Shown here piece after piece: positions 18,785 to 26,695 of a stretch of DNA of 64,000 bases (position 1 is its first letter; each line of letters opens with the position of its first letter). A program made the translations under genes and the position numbers. Source of the DNA: Humibacillus sp. DSM 29435 (GTDB taxonomy: Bacteria; Actinomycetota; Actinomycetes; Actinomycetales; Dermatophilaceae); contig NZ_MAST01000052.1 in the NCBI RefSeq assembly GCF_001758225.1, positions 124,001-188,000 of the forward strand, read 5' to 3'. The notes under the pieces are model-generated. The model was not told the origin of the DNA, made no database searches, and saw nothing but the letters and a program-made list of their open reading frames with translations.

Positions 18785-19039
18785 GCCGTGGACGGGTCGC
18801 GGATGCCGAGTGACCGGTCTGACCGCTGCCGTCGGCTGCCATGCGACGCAGCCGGTGATAGCGTGGGAGCCGCACCGCAGACCGCGTCAGCGCAGGCGGG
18901 TGCACCACCCCCACATCGTGACGGCGCTCGCCGTCGCTTGGCGCGTTCCGCCGACGTGGTTCTCACTCGGCCAGAGTCACTGGCCCCAGTCCGGCATCAG
19001 GGAGCATCCCGGGCCGCAAACGAGGGGGAAGGATCCTTC

Positions 19040-21391
19040 GTGTCAGAAACAACTTCGCGCCCGGTCTCCGGCCTGTCGGCCATGAGGCTGGACGAGCTCA
19101 AGGGCGTTGCCACGTCGATGGGCATCACCGGTACGGCCAAGATGCGCAAGAGCGACCTCGTCGCGGCCATCAAGGCCCGGCAGTCGGGTGGCGCCACCGC
19201 GGCAGTCGCAGCCCCCACCTCTGCCCCCACAGGGTCCTCGACCCCTGCGGTGGCGTCGACGCCTACCGTGACCGCCGCCCCTGCTGTTGAAGCGGCCTCG
19301 GGCTCGACCGATGCGCCGTCGGCCCGCGGCAGTCGCCGGGTCAGCCGTGCGGCGGGTGCGGCGGCCACCGCCGCACCGGTGACCGAACGAACATCCACCG
19401 GCACGCGTCCGCGCCGGGTCGACGACGCACCAGGCGCCCCCGGCGCCCCCGAAGCCGGCTCCGATCGGACGGCGACCACGTCGGTCACGTCGGCCACCAG
19501 CGCGGCCGGCCGGGACAGGAACGGTGCCCGCAGCGACCAGAGCAGGCAGTCGCCCGGGGCCGACCGGCAGACCGGCGGCGACCGCACCAGCGAGACCGGC
19601 GACGAGCGCAGAGCACCGACCGGCTCCCAGACCCCCGTTGTCGACGAGCAGGCACCTTCGGTCGACCAGGGTGACGCGGCCGGCGAGGCGCGTCGTCAGC
19701 GTCGGCGGGATCGACAGGACGGTGCCGGTCAGCGCGACGAGGGCCAGACGGGTCGGGCCGATCGTCGAGACCGCCAGGAGCGCCAGGCGGAAGCACTACG
19801 GGCAGTGCGTGAGACGGCCGGTCGCCAGAGCGACCGTGACGAGGAGCCCGAGGGTTCCGGCGCCGGCGATGTCTCCGACCGTCAGACCAGGTCGGGCCGC
19901 CAGGATCGCAGCGACCAGCAGGACCGCACGGACCGGCAGGACCGGCAGGACCGGCAGGACCGGCAGGCGGGCACAGACCGGCAGGACCGCCAGGCGGGCA
20001 CAGACCGACCAGACGAGGCGGGTCAGCCTGACGACCACCAGCAGGGTCGAGGCAGCCAAGGCAGCCAAGGCGGGCAGCAGAGCCAGCAGGGTCAGCAGGG
20101 ACAGCAGGGGCGCTACGACGACGACGAGCGCGGCAGCCGCCGCAGCCGCAACCGCCAGCGCAGCCGCGACCGCAAGCGTGGTCGCGGCACGGGCAGCGGC
20201 CAGGAGTGGAACGACTCGGAGGAACAGGTCAACGACGACGACGTGCTCGTGCCCGTCGGCGGCATCCTCGACGTGCTCGACAACTACGCGTTCGTGCGCA
20301 CCTCCGGCTACCTGCCCGGGGCGAACGACGTCTACCTCCCGCTGGGAATGGTCAAGAAGCACAGCCTGCGCAAGGGCGATGCCGTCACCGGCGCCGTCAA
20401 GGCGCTGCGCGAGGGTGAGCAGCCGTCCGGCAACGTGGGGCGGCAGAAGTTCAACGCTCTCGTGCGTCTCGACTCGGTTAACGGCGCGACGCCCGAGGAG
20501 TCGACCAAACGGGTCGAGTTCCAGACGCTCACTCCGATCTACCCGCAGCAGCGGCTCCGCCTCGAGACCGAGTCGAGCCTCATGACGACCAGGATCATCG
20601 ACCTGGTCGCCCCGATCGGCAAGGGGCAGCGCGGCCTCATCGTCGCCCCGGCGAAGGCCGGCAAGACGATGATCCTGCAGGCCCTGGCCAACGCGATCAC
20701 GACCAACAACCCCGAGTGCCACCTCATGGTGGTGCTCATCGACGAGCGGCCCGAAGAGGTCACCGACATGCAGCGCGCGGTCAAGGGCGAGGTCATCTCC
20801 TCGACCTTCGACCGTCCTGCCGAAGACCACACGACGGTTGCCGAGCTGGCCATCGAACGCGCCAAGCGGCTCGTCGAGCTCGGTCACGACGTCGTCGTGC
20901 TGCTCGACTCGATCACCAAGCTCGGGCGCGCCTACAACCTGGCGGCGCCGGCCAGCGGACGCATCCTCTCCGGCGGCGTCGACTCGGCCGCGCTGTACCC
21001 GCCGAAGAAGTTCTTCGGCGCGGCGCGCAACATCGAGAACGGCGGATCGCTCACCATCGTGGCCACGGCCCTGGTGGAGACCGGCTCGAAGATGGACGAG
21101 GTGATCTTCGAGGAGTTCAAGGGCACCGGCAACATGGAGCTGCGTCTCAGTCGTGACCTGGCCAACCGTCGGATCTTCCCGGCCGTCGACATCAACAGCT
21201 CGGGCACCCGCCGCGAGGAGATCCTGCTCGCGAGCGAGGAGCTGAAGATCATGTGGAAGCTGCGTCGTGTTCTCGCCGCCCTCGACAACCAGCAGGGCAT
21301 GGAGCTGCTCGTCGACCGGCTGCGCAAGACCCGGACGAACTACGAGTTCCTCACCCAGGTGCAGGCGACCACCAGCAACCGTCTCGACTAG
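19040..21391 (+). CDS. rho: transcription termination factor Rho with large hydrophilic insert
   Basis: 783 residues against about 420 in E. coli. A Rho_N helical domain (about 12-48; MRLDELKGVATSMGI) is followed by some 350 residues of Ala/Thr then Arg/Gln/Asp/Gly-rich sequence with DRQ repeats. Next come the RNA-binding cold-shock-like domain (from about 400; GGILDVLDNYAFVRTSGYL) and the hexameric ATPase with Walker A APAKAGKT (about 536-543) and Walker B VVVLLDSITKLGRAYN. Such inserts are typical of high-GC actinobacteria and widen RNA binding. The GTG at 19040 has a strong GGGGGAAGGA upstream. ORF sequence before it has no Rho homology. Confidence 0.95.
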   Translation: MSETTSRPVSGLSAMRLDELKGVATSMGITGTAKMRKSDLVAAIKARQSGGATAAVAAPTSAPTGSSTPAVASTPTVTAAPAVEAASGSTDAPSARGSRRVSRAAGAAATAAPVTERTSTGTRPRRVDDAPGAPGAPEAGSDRTATTSVTSATSAAGRDRNGARSDQSRQSPGADRQTGGDRTSETGDERRAPTGSQTPVVDEQAPSVDQGDAAGEARRQRRRDRQDGAGQRDEGQTGRADRRDRQERQAEALRAVRETAGRQSDRDEEPEGSGAGDVSDRQTRSGRQDRSDQQDRTDRQDRQDRQDRQAGTDRQDRQAGTDRPDEAGQPDDHQQGRGSQGSQGGQQSQQGQQGQQGRYDDDERGSRRSRNRQRSRDRKRGRGTGSGQEWNDSEEQVNDDDVLVPVGGILDVLDNYAFVRTSGYLPGANDVYLPLGMVKKHSLRKGDAVTGAVKALREGEQPSGNVGRQKFNALVRLDSVNGATPEESTKRVEFQTLTPIYPQQRLRLETESSLMTTRIIDLVAPIGKGQRGLIVAPAKAGKTMILQALANAITTNNPECHLMVVLIDERPEEVTDMQRAVKGEVISSTFDRPAEDHTTVAELAIERAKRLVELGHDVVVLLDSITKLGRAYNLAAPASGRILSGGVDSAALYPPKKFFGAARNIENGGSLTIVATALVETGSKMDEVIFEEFKGTGNMELRLSRDLANRRIFPAVDINSSGTRREEILLASEELKIMWKLRRVLAALDNQQGMELLVDRLRKTRTNYEFLTQVQATTSNRLD
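19919..20010 (+). repeat. short tandem repeats within the rho insert
   Basis: A 9-nt unit (gaccggcag) is repeated four or more times in phase, then a longer unit containing gcgggcacagaccg is repeated twice. The repeats encode the DRQDRQ run and the QAGTDRQDRQAGTDR segment. The unit keeps the frame, so slippage changes length without a frameshift. Confidence 0.8.
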
Positions 21392-21412
21392 CCGGTCAAG
21401 CGCCACGTCCTG

Positions 21413-21480
21413 CTGAACGCGGTGTTCGTTCTCGAACTCGTTGTTCCAACAGCGCATTCGTCCACGAACGCTGCGTTCAG
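21413..21480. repeat. imperfect palindrome downstream of rho
   Basis: Arms 21413-21430 and 21463-21480 match at 15 of 18 positions (ends CTGAACGC/GCGTTCAG). Between them lies cgaac/gttcg-rich sequence reminiscent of the prmC palindrome. The element starts 22 nt after the rho stop. It could be a terminator or a diverged repeat copy. Confidence 0.55.
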
Positions 21481-21648
21481 CCGGCTGGGGAGGCCTGCGA
21501 GGGCGGGAATTCGCGGGCGGGATCCCGTGTTTTGATCATCGTGCGCCACCTCTGGCACACTCTTCCTCTGGACCGGTTCACGGACGAGCAGCAGGCGATA
21601 CGCCGCTGCACCGACTCCGACCCGGCCGAACCACTCTAGGAGACCGCT

Positions 21649-21864
21649 GTGAAGAACGACCTGCACCCCGCCTACGCGGAGACCATCGTGACCTGCACCT
21701 GTGGCAGCACGTTCACCACCCGCAGCACCGAGACGTCGGGCAAGATCTCGGCCGACGTCTGCTCGCAGTGTCACCCCTTCTACACCGGCAAGCAGAAGAT
21801 CCTCGACACCGGTGGCCGCGTGGCCCGGTTCAACGCCCGCTACGGCAAGAAGGACGCCAAGTAG
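21649..21864 (+). CDS. rpmE: 50S ribosomal protein L31 (zinc-binding type)
   Basis: 71 residues from a GTG start with AGGAG upstream. It starts [11 protein letters not shown] and has the zinc cysteines Cys16, Cys18, Cys37 and Cys40 ([19 protein letters not shown]). The cysteine-containing form is the C+ paralogue, normally replaced by a Zur-controlled C- form in zinc starvation. It sits between rho and prfA, the usual actinobacterial order. Confidence 0.97.
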   Translation: MKNDLHPAYAETIVTCTCGSTFTTRSTETSGKISADVCSQCHPFYTGKQKILDTGGRVARFNARYGKKDAK

Positions 21865-21873
21865 GTCTCCCGC

Positions 21874-21912
21874 ACGCCGGCTCCCACGACTTCGGTCGTC
21901 GGGGGCCGGCGT
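21874..21912 (+). terminator. strong hairpin after rpmE
   Basis: Arms 21874-21890 and 21895-21912 pair with one bulge and one wobble around a TTCG tetraloop. The hairpin begins 10 nt after the rpmE stop. There is no long T-tract, as usual for actinobacterial terminators. Confidence 0.75.
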
Positions 21913-21977
21913 TGCTCGTTCCCGGGCCGAACCAGCCCGATCCCGTCCGTCAGCGGCCTGCGCCGAAGCGCGCAGAC

Positions 21978-22044
21978 CAGACCTCGACCCAGACCTCGAA
22001 CAGACCGCGACCAGACCGCGACCAGACCGCGACCAGACCTCGAC
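21978..22044. repeat. 11-nt tandem repeat, six copies, upstream of prfA
   Basis: Units of cagaccgcgac or cagacctcgac run head to tail and end 18 nt before the prfA ATG, just ahead of its AGGAG. Copy number would change the leader length but not the coding sequence. Confidence 0.85.
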
Positions 22045-22062
22045 CCAGGAGTAGGAGAGCTC

Positions 22063-23145
22063 ATGCTCGATTCCGTGCAGTCGATCCTCGATGAGTACGC
22101 CGACCTCGAGCTGCGCCTGGCCGACCCCGAGATCCACACCGACCAGAACGCCGTGCGCACCCTCAACAAGCGGTACGCCGCCCTGGCCCCGACGGTGGCA
22201 GCGGCCCGGGCCTGGCGATCGGCCAGTGACGACCTCGACACGGCCCGCGAGCTGGCTGCCGACGACGACGGGTTTGCGGCCGAGGTGCCCGGCCTCGAGG
22301 CGGCCCACGCGGAGGCGGAGGAACATCTTCGCCGGATGCTGATCCCGCGCGACCCCGACGACGACCGCGACATCATCCTCGAGGTCAAGGCGGGGGAGGG
22401 CGGCGAGGAGTCGGCCCTGTTCGCCGGAGACCTGCTGCGGATGTACCTGCGCTACGCCGAGAGCCGCGGCTGGAGGACGGTCGTCGAGGAGGCCACCGAG
22501 AGCGACCTCGGCGGCTACAAGGACGTGCGTGTCTCGGTGCGGGCCAAGGGCACGCCCGGGCCGGGGGAGGGCCCGTGGGCGCGCCTCAAGTACGAGGGCG
22601 GGGTGCACCGGGTGCAGCGGGTTCCGGTCACCGAGAGCCAGGGTCGCATCCACACCTCTGCTGCCGGGGTGCTGGTCATGCCCGAGGCCGAAGAGGTCGA
22701 GGTGACGATCGACCCACACGACCTGCGTATTGACGTCTACCGCAGCTCGGGCCCCGGCGGGCAGAGCGTCAACACCACCGACTCCGCGGTGCGCATCACC
22801 CACGTGCCGTCGGGGCTCGTGGTCTCGTGTCAGAACGAGAAGTCGCAGCTGCAGAACAAGGAGGCGGCGATGCGGGTGCTGCGAGCCCGCCTGCACCAGC
22901 TCGCGCAGGACGAGGCGAACGCCGAGGCCTCGGCCGTGCGACGGTCGCAGGTGCGCACCGTCGACCGCAGCGAACGGATCCGCACCTACAACTTCGCCGA
23001 GAACCGCATCAGCGACCACCGAACGGGTTTCAAGGCCTACAACCTCGACACGGTGCTCGGTGGTGAGCTCGACGCCGTGGTGCAGTCGGCGATCGACGCC
23101 GACGAGGCCGCGCAGCTCGCCGCCCTCGCCGACGGGCCGGCGTGA
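22063..23145 (+). CDS. prfA: peptide chain release factor 1
   Basis: 360 residues, the usual RF1 length. It recognises UAA/UAG; the PVT tripeptide in [14 protein letters not shown] is the RF1-type anticodon. GGQ at 232-234 ([14 protein letters not shown]) triggers peptidyl-tRNA hydrolysis, and its glutamine is methylated by PrmC, encoded next. The stop overlaps the prmC GTG by 4 nt. AGGAG sits just upstream of the ATG. Confidence 0.97.
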   Translation: MLDSVQSILDEYADLELRLADPEIHTDQNAVRTLNKRYAALAPTVAAARAWRSASDDLDTARELAADDDGFAAEVPGLEAAHAEAEEHLRRMLIPRDPDDDRDIILEVKAGEGGEESALFAGDLLRMYLRYAESRGWRTVVEEATESDLGGYKDVRVSVRAKGTPGPGEGPWARLKYEGGVHRVQRVPVTESQGRIHTSAAGVLVMPEAEEVEVTIDPHDLRIDVYRSSGPGGQSVNTTDSAVRITHVPSGLVVSCQNEKSQLQNKEAAMRVLRARLHQLAQDEANAEASAVRRSQVRTVDRSERIRTYNFAENRISDHRTGFKAYNLDTVLGGELDAVVQSAIDADEAAQLAALADGPA

Positions 23146-24104
23146 CCGGAGCGACCGACCTGGCCACCGGCGTCCGGGCCGCGGTCGAGCGGTTGACGCG
23201 GGCCGGCATCCGATCGGCTGAGGTCGACGCGGTCGAGCTCGCTGCCCACACCCTGGGGGTCGAGGCCGCCGAGCTGCGCCGCCTGATGGTGCTCGGCGGC
23301 CGCACGCTGCCCGAGTCGTTCGCTGCGCTCGTCGACGACCGTGCCAGGCGGATCCCTCTGCAGCACCTCACCGGCCGGGCCTACTTCCGCTACCTCACGC
23401 TCGCGGTGGGCCCCGGTGTGTTCGTCCCGCGGCCCGAGACCGAGGTGCTCGTCGACCTCGCCCTCGCCGAGATCGACCACCTGATCTCGGCGAACGACGC
23501 GTTCGAGGTTGAACGCGGTGGTCTACCCCGTCGTTCGACCTCGAACGAGTCGTTCGCGGGTAAGGGTGGGGCGTCGGTGCGGGTGGTCGACCTGTGCTCG
23601 GGCTCGGGAGCCATCGCGCTCGCGATCAAGGCGGAGCGGCCGGATGCCGTCGTGCGCGGTGTCGAAGTCTCCGCGGAGGCGTGTGCGTGGGCGGTGTCGA
23701 ACCGCGACCGGCTCGGCCTCGACGTCGAGATCGTGCACGGCGACGCGACGAAGCCGTGCCTGCTCGACTGGGCCGGGATGGTCGACGTCGTGACCGTCAA
23801 CCCGCCCTACATCCCGCTCGGCGCGGTGCCGAACGACCCCGAGGTGCGCGACCACGACCCGCAGATCGCCCTCTACGGCGGCAGCGACGACGGGCTGGCC
23901 ATCCCGCTGCAGACCGTCGCGGTGGCGGTCGGGCTGTTGCGGGCGGGTGGCCTGCTGCTCGTCGAGCACGCCGACGTGCAGGGCGAGAGCCTGCCCCGGC
24001 GAATGCGCCAGTCGGGCGCCTGGTCTGCGGTCGCCGACCACGACGACCTCACCGGACGGCCACGGGTGACCTCGGCCCGTCGGGCAGACACCCCAACGCC
24101 CTGA
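23142..24104 (+). CDS. prmC: release factor glutamine methyltransferase with in-frame repeat insertion
   Basis: 320 residues; typical PrmC is about 280-290. It N5-methylates the GGQ glutamine of release factors using S-adenosylmethionine. The N-terminal helical domain is intact, and [13 protein letters not shown] leads to the SAM loop [14 protein letters not shown] and the catalytic NPPY (220-223). Between these, about residues 112-142 contain an extra polar stretch ([11 protein letters not shown], then [14 protein letters not shown]) absent from the family. It is encoded by a palindromic DNA repeat at 23490-23557. The frame and all catalytic motifs are preserved, so the enzyme is probably active. 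The GTG start overlaps prfA. Confidence 0.92.
   Translation: MTGATDLATGVRAAVERLTRAGIRSAEVDAVELAAHTLGVEAAELRRLMVLGGRTLPESFAALVDDRARRIPLQHLTGRAYFRYLTLAVGPGVFVPRPETEVLVDLALAEIDHLISANDAFEVERGGLPRRSTSNESFAGKGGASVRVVDLCSGSGAIALAIKAERPDAVVRGVEVSAEACAWAVSNRDRLGLDVEIVHGDATKPCLLDWAGMVDVVTVNPPYIPLGAVPNDPEVRDHDPQIALYGGSDDGLAIPLQTVAVAVGLLRAGGLLLVEHADVQGESLPRRMRQSGAWSAVADHDDLTGRPRVTSARRADTPTP
23490..23557. repeat. palindromic repeat element inside prmC
   Basis: Arms of 26 nt (23490-23515 and 23532-23557) match at 24 positions around a 16-nt spacer. Each arm itself contains short palindromes such as CGAACGA-G-TCGTTCG. The right arm plus 2 nt (23532-23559) is identical to 46353-46380 in an intergenic region. 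Confidence 0.85.
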
Positions 24105-24154
24105 CGGCAGCCGGCGAGAAGTGGCCTTTCGCCGGTGCTACCGCAGCGTCGAAG

Positions 24155-24160
24155 TAGGCT
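24155..24160 (+). promoter_or_regulatory. -10 TAGGCT, predicted leaderless start of Sua5 gene
   Basis: TAGGCT ends 7 nt before GTG 24168 with no Shine-Dalgarno between. Confidence 0.5.
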
Positions 24161-24167
24161 CGCCCCC

Positions 24168-25220
24168 GTGACCGAACGCTACGACTGCTCCGACCCCGAC
24201 GAGCGAGTGAAGGGCGTCGATGCCGCAGCGTCGGCCGTTCGCCGCGGAGACCTCGTCGTGCTGCCCACCGACACGGTCTACGGGATCGGCTGCGATGCCT
24301 TCGACGCGGGGGCGGTCGCTTCGGTACTCGCCGCGAAGGGCCGTGGCCGCGACATGCCGCCTCCGGTGCTCATCCCGACGGCGCGCACGGCACAGGGCCT
24401 GGCCACCCAGGTGCCCGACTACGCGCAGACCCTGATGGAGCGGTTCTGGCCCGGGCCGCTGACCCTCGTGCTCAGGGCGCAGACCTCCCTGCACTGGGAC
24501 CTCGGCGACACCAACGGCACCGTGGCGCTTCGGGTACCGGCCAACGAGGTGGCGCTCGAGCTGCTCGGCGAGATCGGGCCGATGGCGGTGACAAGCGCCA
24601 ACACGACCGGCGACCCCGCATCGCGCACGGTCGACGACGCCCTCGCGATGCTGGGGGAGTCGGTGGCGGTCTACCTCGACGCCGGGCCGTCCTCCGACGG
24701 CGAGGCCTCCACGATCATCGACTGCACCGGGGAGTCGCCGGTCACCTTGCGCCTCGGTGCCATCGCGCAGGAGGTCATCGAGGCTGCGCTCCTCGAGGCA
24801 GAAGAGGCCCGCGAGGCCGAAGCGGCGGCGGCGGCGGCCGACGACGAGGACCACGCCGACACCGACGACGCCGACACCGACACCGGCGACGGCGACACCG
24901 GCGACGGCGACACCGGCGACGGCGACCAGACCGACGACGAGAACCACGCCGACCCCGACGAGGTCATCGACGATGCTGCTCACGATGCCCCTGATGATGC
25001 CCCTGAGGCCGCCCACGAGGGTGTCGCACAGGCTGGGCCGGAGGCGGCCGAGGCCGAGCCTGACGATGCGCAGCCACCGCTCGACGACCCCGTCGAGAAC
25101 GCTGAGCCGGTGGTGGCTGAGGTCGGGTCTGATGACGCCGCGCCAGCGCGGCCGAGCGGGGCGGCATCCGGGCCGGCGCAGGTCAGCGAGCCTGAACGAC
25201 CACCGAGCCAGTCGGACTAG
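24168..25220 (+). CDS. L-threonylcarbamoyladenylate synthase (Sua5/YrdC) with acidic tail
   Basis: 350 residues. The first 215 form a YrdC/TsaC domain that makes threonylcarbamoyl-AMP for the t6A37 modification of ANN-decoding tRNAs. LVVLPTDTVYGIGCDAF is the nucleotide-binding start, MERFWPGPLTLVL and PMAVTSANTTGDPA are conserved motifs, and the domain ends at RLGAIAQEVI. The remaining 130 residues are an Asp/Glu/Ala tail with repeated DTGDGD, encoded by 15-nt DNA repeats near 24885-24929; they are unlikely to fold. GTG 24168 fits the YrdC start and a leaderless promoter. Confidence 0.9.
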   Translation: MTERYDCSDPDERVKGVDAAASAVRRGDLVVLPTDTVYGIGCDAFDAGAVASVLAAKGRGRDMPPPVLIPTARTAQGLATQVPDYAQTLMERFWPGPLTLVLRAQTSLHWDLGDTNGTVALRVPANEVALELLGEIGPMAVTSANTTGDPASRTVDDALAMLGESVAVYLDAGPSSDGEASTIIDCTGESPVTLRLGAIAQEVIEAALLEAEEAREAEAAAAAADDEDHADTDDADTDTGDGDTGDGDTGDGDQTDDENHADPDEVIDDAAHDAPDDAPEAAHEGVAQAGPEAAEAEPDDAQPPLDDPVENAEPVVAEVGSDDAAPARPSGAASGPAQVSEPERPPSQSD

Positions 25221-25287
25221 AGTTGGCCTGCTCCCGGCCCACCCCTCGAGGTTCCCCCACCCTTCCGCGACCACCCGGAGATCTCTC

Positions 25288-26568
25288 ATGGTGCACGACC
25301 AGACCTTCTACGGCTCAGACTTCGACGCCCTGAACGCGTTCGACCCAGACATCGCCGACGTGCTGCTCTCCGAGCTGGGGCGCATCCGCAGCGGGCTGCA
25401 GCTGATCGCGAGCGAGAACCTCAGCAGCCCGGCCGTGCTCACGGCGCTCGGCTCGACGCTGTCGAACAAGTACGCCGAGGGCTACCCCGGCCGGCGCTAC
25501 TACGGCGGCTGCAGCGAGGTCGACAAGGCCGAGACCCTGGCGATCGACCGGGCCAAGGAGCTCTTCGGCGCCGAGCACGCCAACGTGCAGGCACACTCGG
25601 GAGCGAGCGCCAACCAGGCGGTCTACGGCGCCTTCATGAAGCCGGGCGAGAAGATCCTCGCGATGAGCCTGCCGATGGGCGGCCACCTGACGCACGGCAC
25701 CAAGGTCTCCTTCTCGGGCAAGTGGTTCGACGCCGTGCACTACGGCGTGGTCAAGGAGACCGAGAACATCGACTACGACGAGGTCGAGGCCCTGGCGCGG
25801 GAGCACCGGCCCAAGGTGATCTGTGCGGGTGGCTCGGCCATCCCGCGGCTCATCGACTTCGAGCGCTTCCGCGCCATCGCCGACGAGGTGGGCGCCATCT
25901 TCTGGGTCGACGCGGCGCACTTCATCGGGTTGGTGGCCGGCAAGGCGATCCCCTCGCCCGTGCCCCACGCCGATGTGGTCACCTTCACCACCCACAAGGT
26001 GCTGCGGGGCCCGCGCTCCGGCGCGCTGGTCTGCAAGCAGGAGCACGCCGCGGCACTCGACAAGGCGATCTTCCCGATGATGCAGGGCGGTCCGCAGATG
26101 CACACGATCGCGGCCAAGGCGGTCAACTTCAAGGAGGCGATGACCCCCGAGTACGCCCAGTACGCCAAGGACGTCATCGCCAACAGCCAGCAGCTCGCGG
26201 CCAGCCTGCTCGAGCTGGGTATCCGGCCGACCACCGGGGGCACCGACACCCACCTCGCGCTGCTCGACCTGCAGGGCATCGGCGTGACCGGCCGCGACGC
26301 CGAGGCCCGCGCCGACGCCGCCGGCATCGTGCTCAACAAGAACGCCATCCCGTTCGACCCGCAGAAGGCCAACATCGCCTCCGGCATCCGGGTCGGTACC
26401 CCGTCGGTGACGACGCAGGGGATGGGCATCGAGCAGATGAAGACGATCGCCTCCCTCATCCACCGCGCCGTCACCGAGGGCGACGCCGACCCTGACCACC
26501 CGGTCAGCCAGGAGGTCCGGGCCGGTGTGACCGAGCTGGTTGACCGCTTCCCGGCCTACCCCCGCTGA
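25288..26568 (+). CDS. glyA: serine hydroxymethyltransferase
   Basis: 426 residues. It interconverts serine and glycine and loads one-carbon units on tetrahydrofolate. LIASENLSSPAVL, the quinonoid-loop region GYPGRRYYGGC, and the PLP lysine motif TTHKVLRGPRSG (normally THKTLRGPRGG) are present. The two small changes after the lysine (Thr to Val, Gly to Ser) and DAAHFIGLVAG in place of DMAHFAGL mark it as a divergent SHMT but leave the Lys intact. The ATG at 25288 is the natural start. The upstream part of the frame overlaps the Sua5 gene. Confidence 0.92.
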   Translation: MVHDQTFYGSDFDALNAFDPDIADVLLSELGRIRSGLQLIASENLSSPAVLTALGSTLSNKYAEGYPGRRYYGGCSEVDKAETLAIDRAKELFGAEHANVQAHSGASANQAVYGAFMKPGEKILAMSLPMGGHLTHGTKVSFSGKWFDAVHYGVVKETENIDYDEVEALAREHRPKVICAGGSAIPRLIDFERFRAIADEVGAIFWVDAAHFIGLVAGKAIPSPVPHADVVTFTTHKVLRGPRSGALVCKQEHAAALDKAIFPMMQGGPQMHTIAAKAVNFKEAMTPEYAQYAKDVIANSQQLAASLLELGIRPTTGGTDTHLALLDLQGIGVTGRDAEARADAAGIVLNKNAIPFDPQKANIASGIRVGTPSVTTQGMGIEQMKTIASLIHRAVTEGDADPDHPVSQEVRAGVTELVDRFPAYPR

Positions 26569-26597
26569 TCGCCCGCCCGTGCCCATCTCCGCGTCGA

Positions 26598-26635
26598 GGC
26601 CGGATGCCGCTGGGCCGGCCCGGCGGCATCCGGCC
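26598..26635 (+). terminator. hairpin downstream of glyA
   Basis: Perfect 13-nt arms (26598-26610 and 26623-26635) enclose GGGCC/GGCCC, which extends the stem. The arms contain CGGATGCCG/CGGCATCCG, as in the hairpin at 33191. It lies 30 nt after the glyA stop. Confidence 0.7.
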
Positions 26636-26695
26636 AGCAGCGCCCGTGCGACCGTGCGCGCGACGCTGGCTGCGGGTGTTCGGGTCGGGGCCTGA

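Noticed and set aside
18788-19039. N-terminal extension of Rho from an upstream start
   Set aside because: The extension has no similarity to Rho, lies in the thrB-rho gap, and the GTG at 19040 has a strong ribosome-binding site.
23490-23557. Insertion-sequence remnant in prmC
   Set aside because: There is no transposase, no target-site duplication and no terminal repeat beyond the palindrome. A REP-like element fits better.
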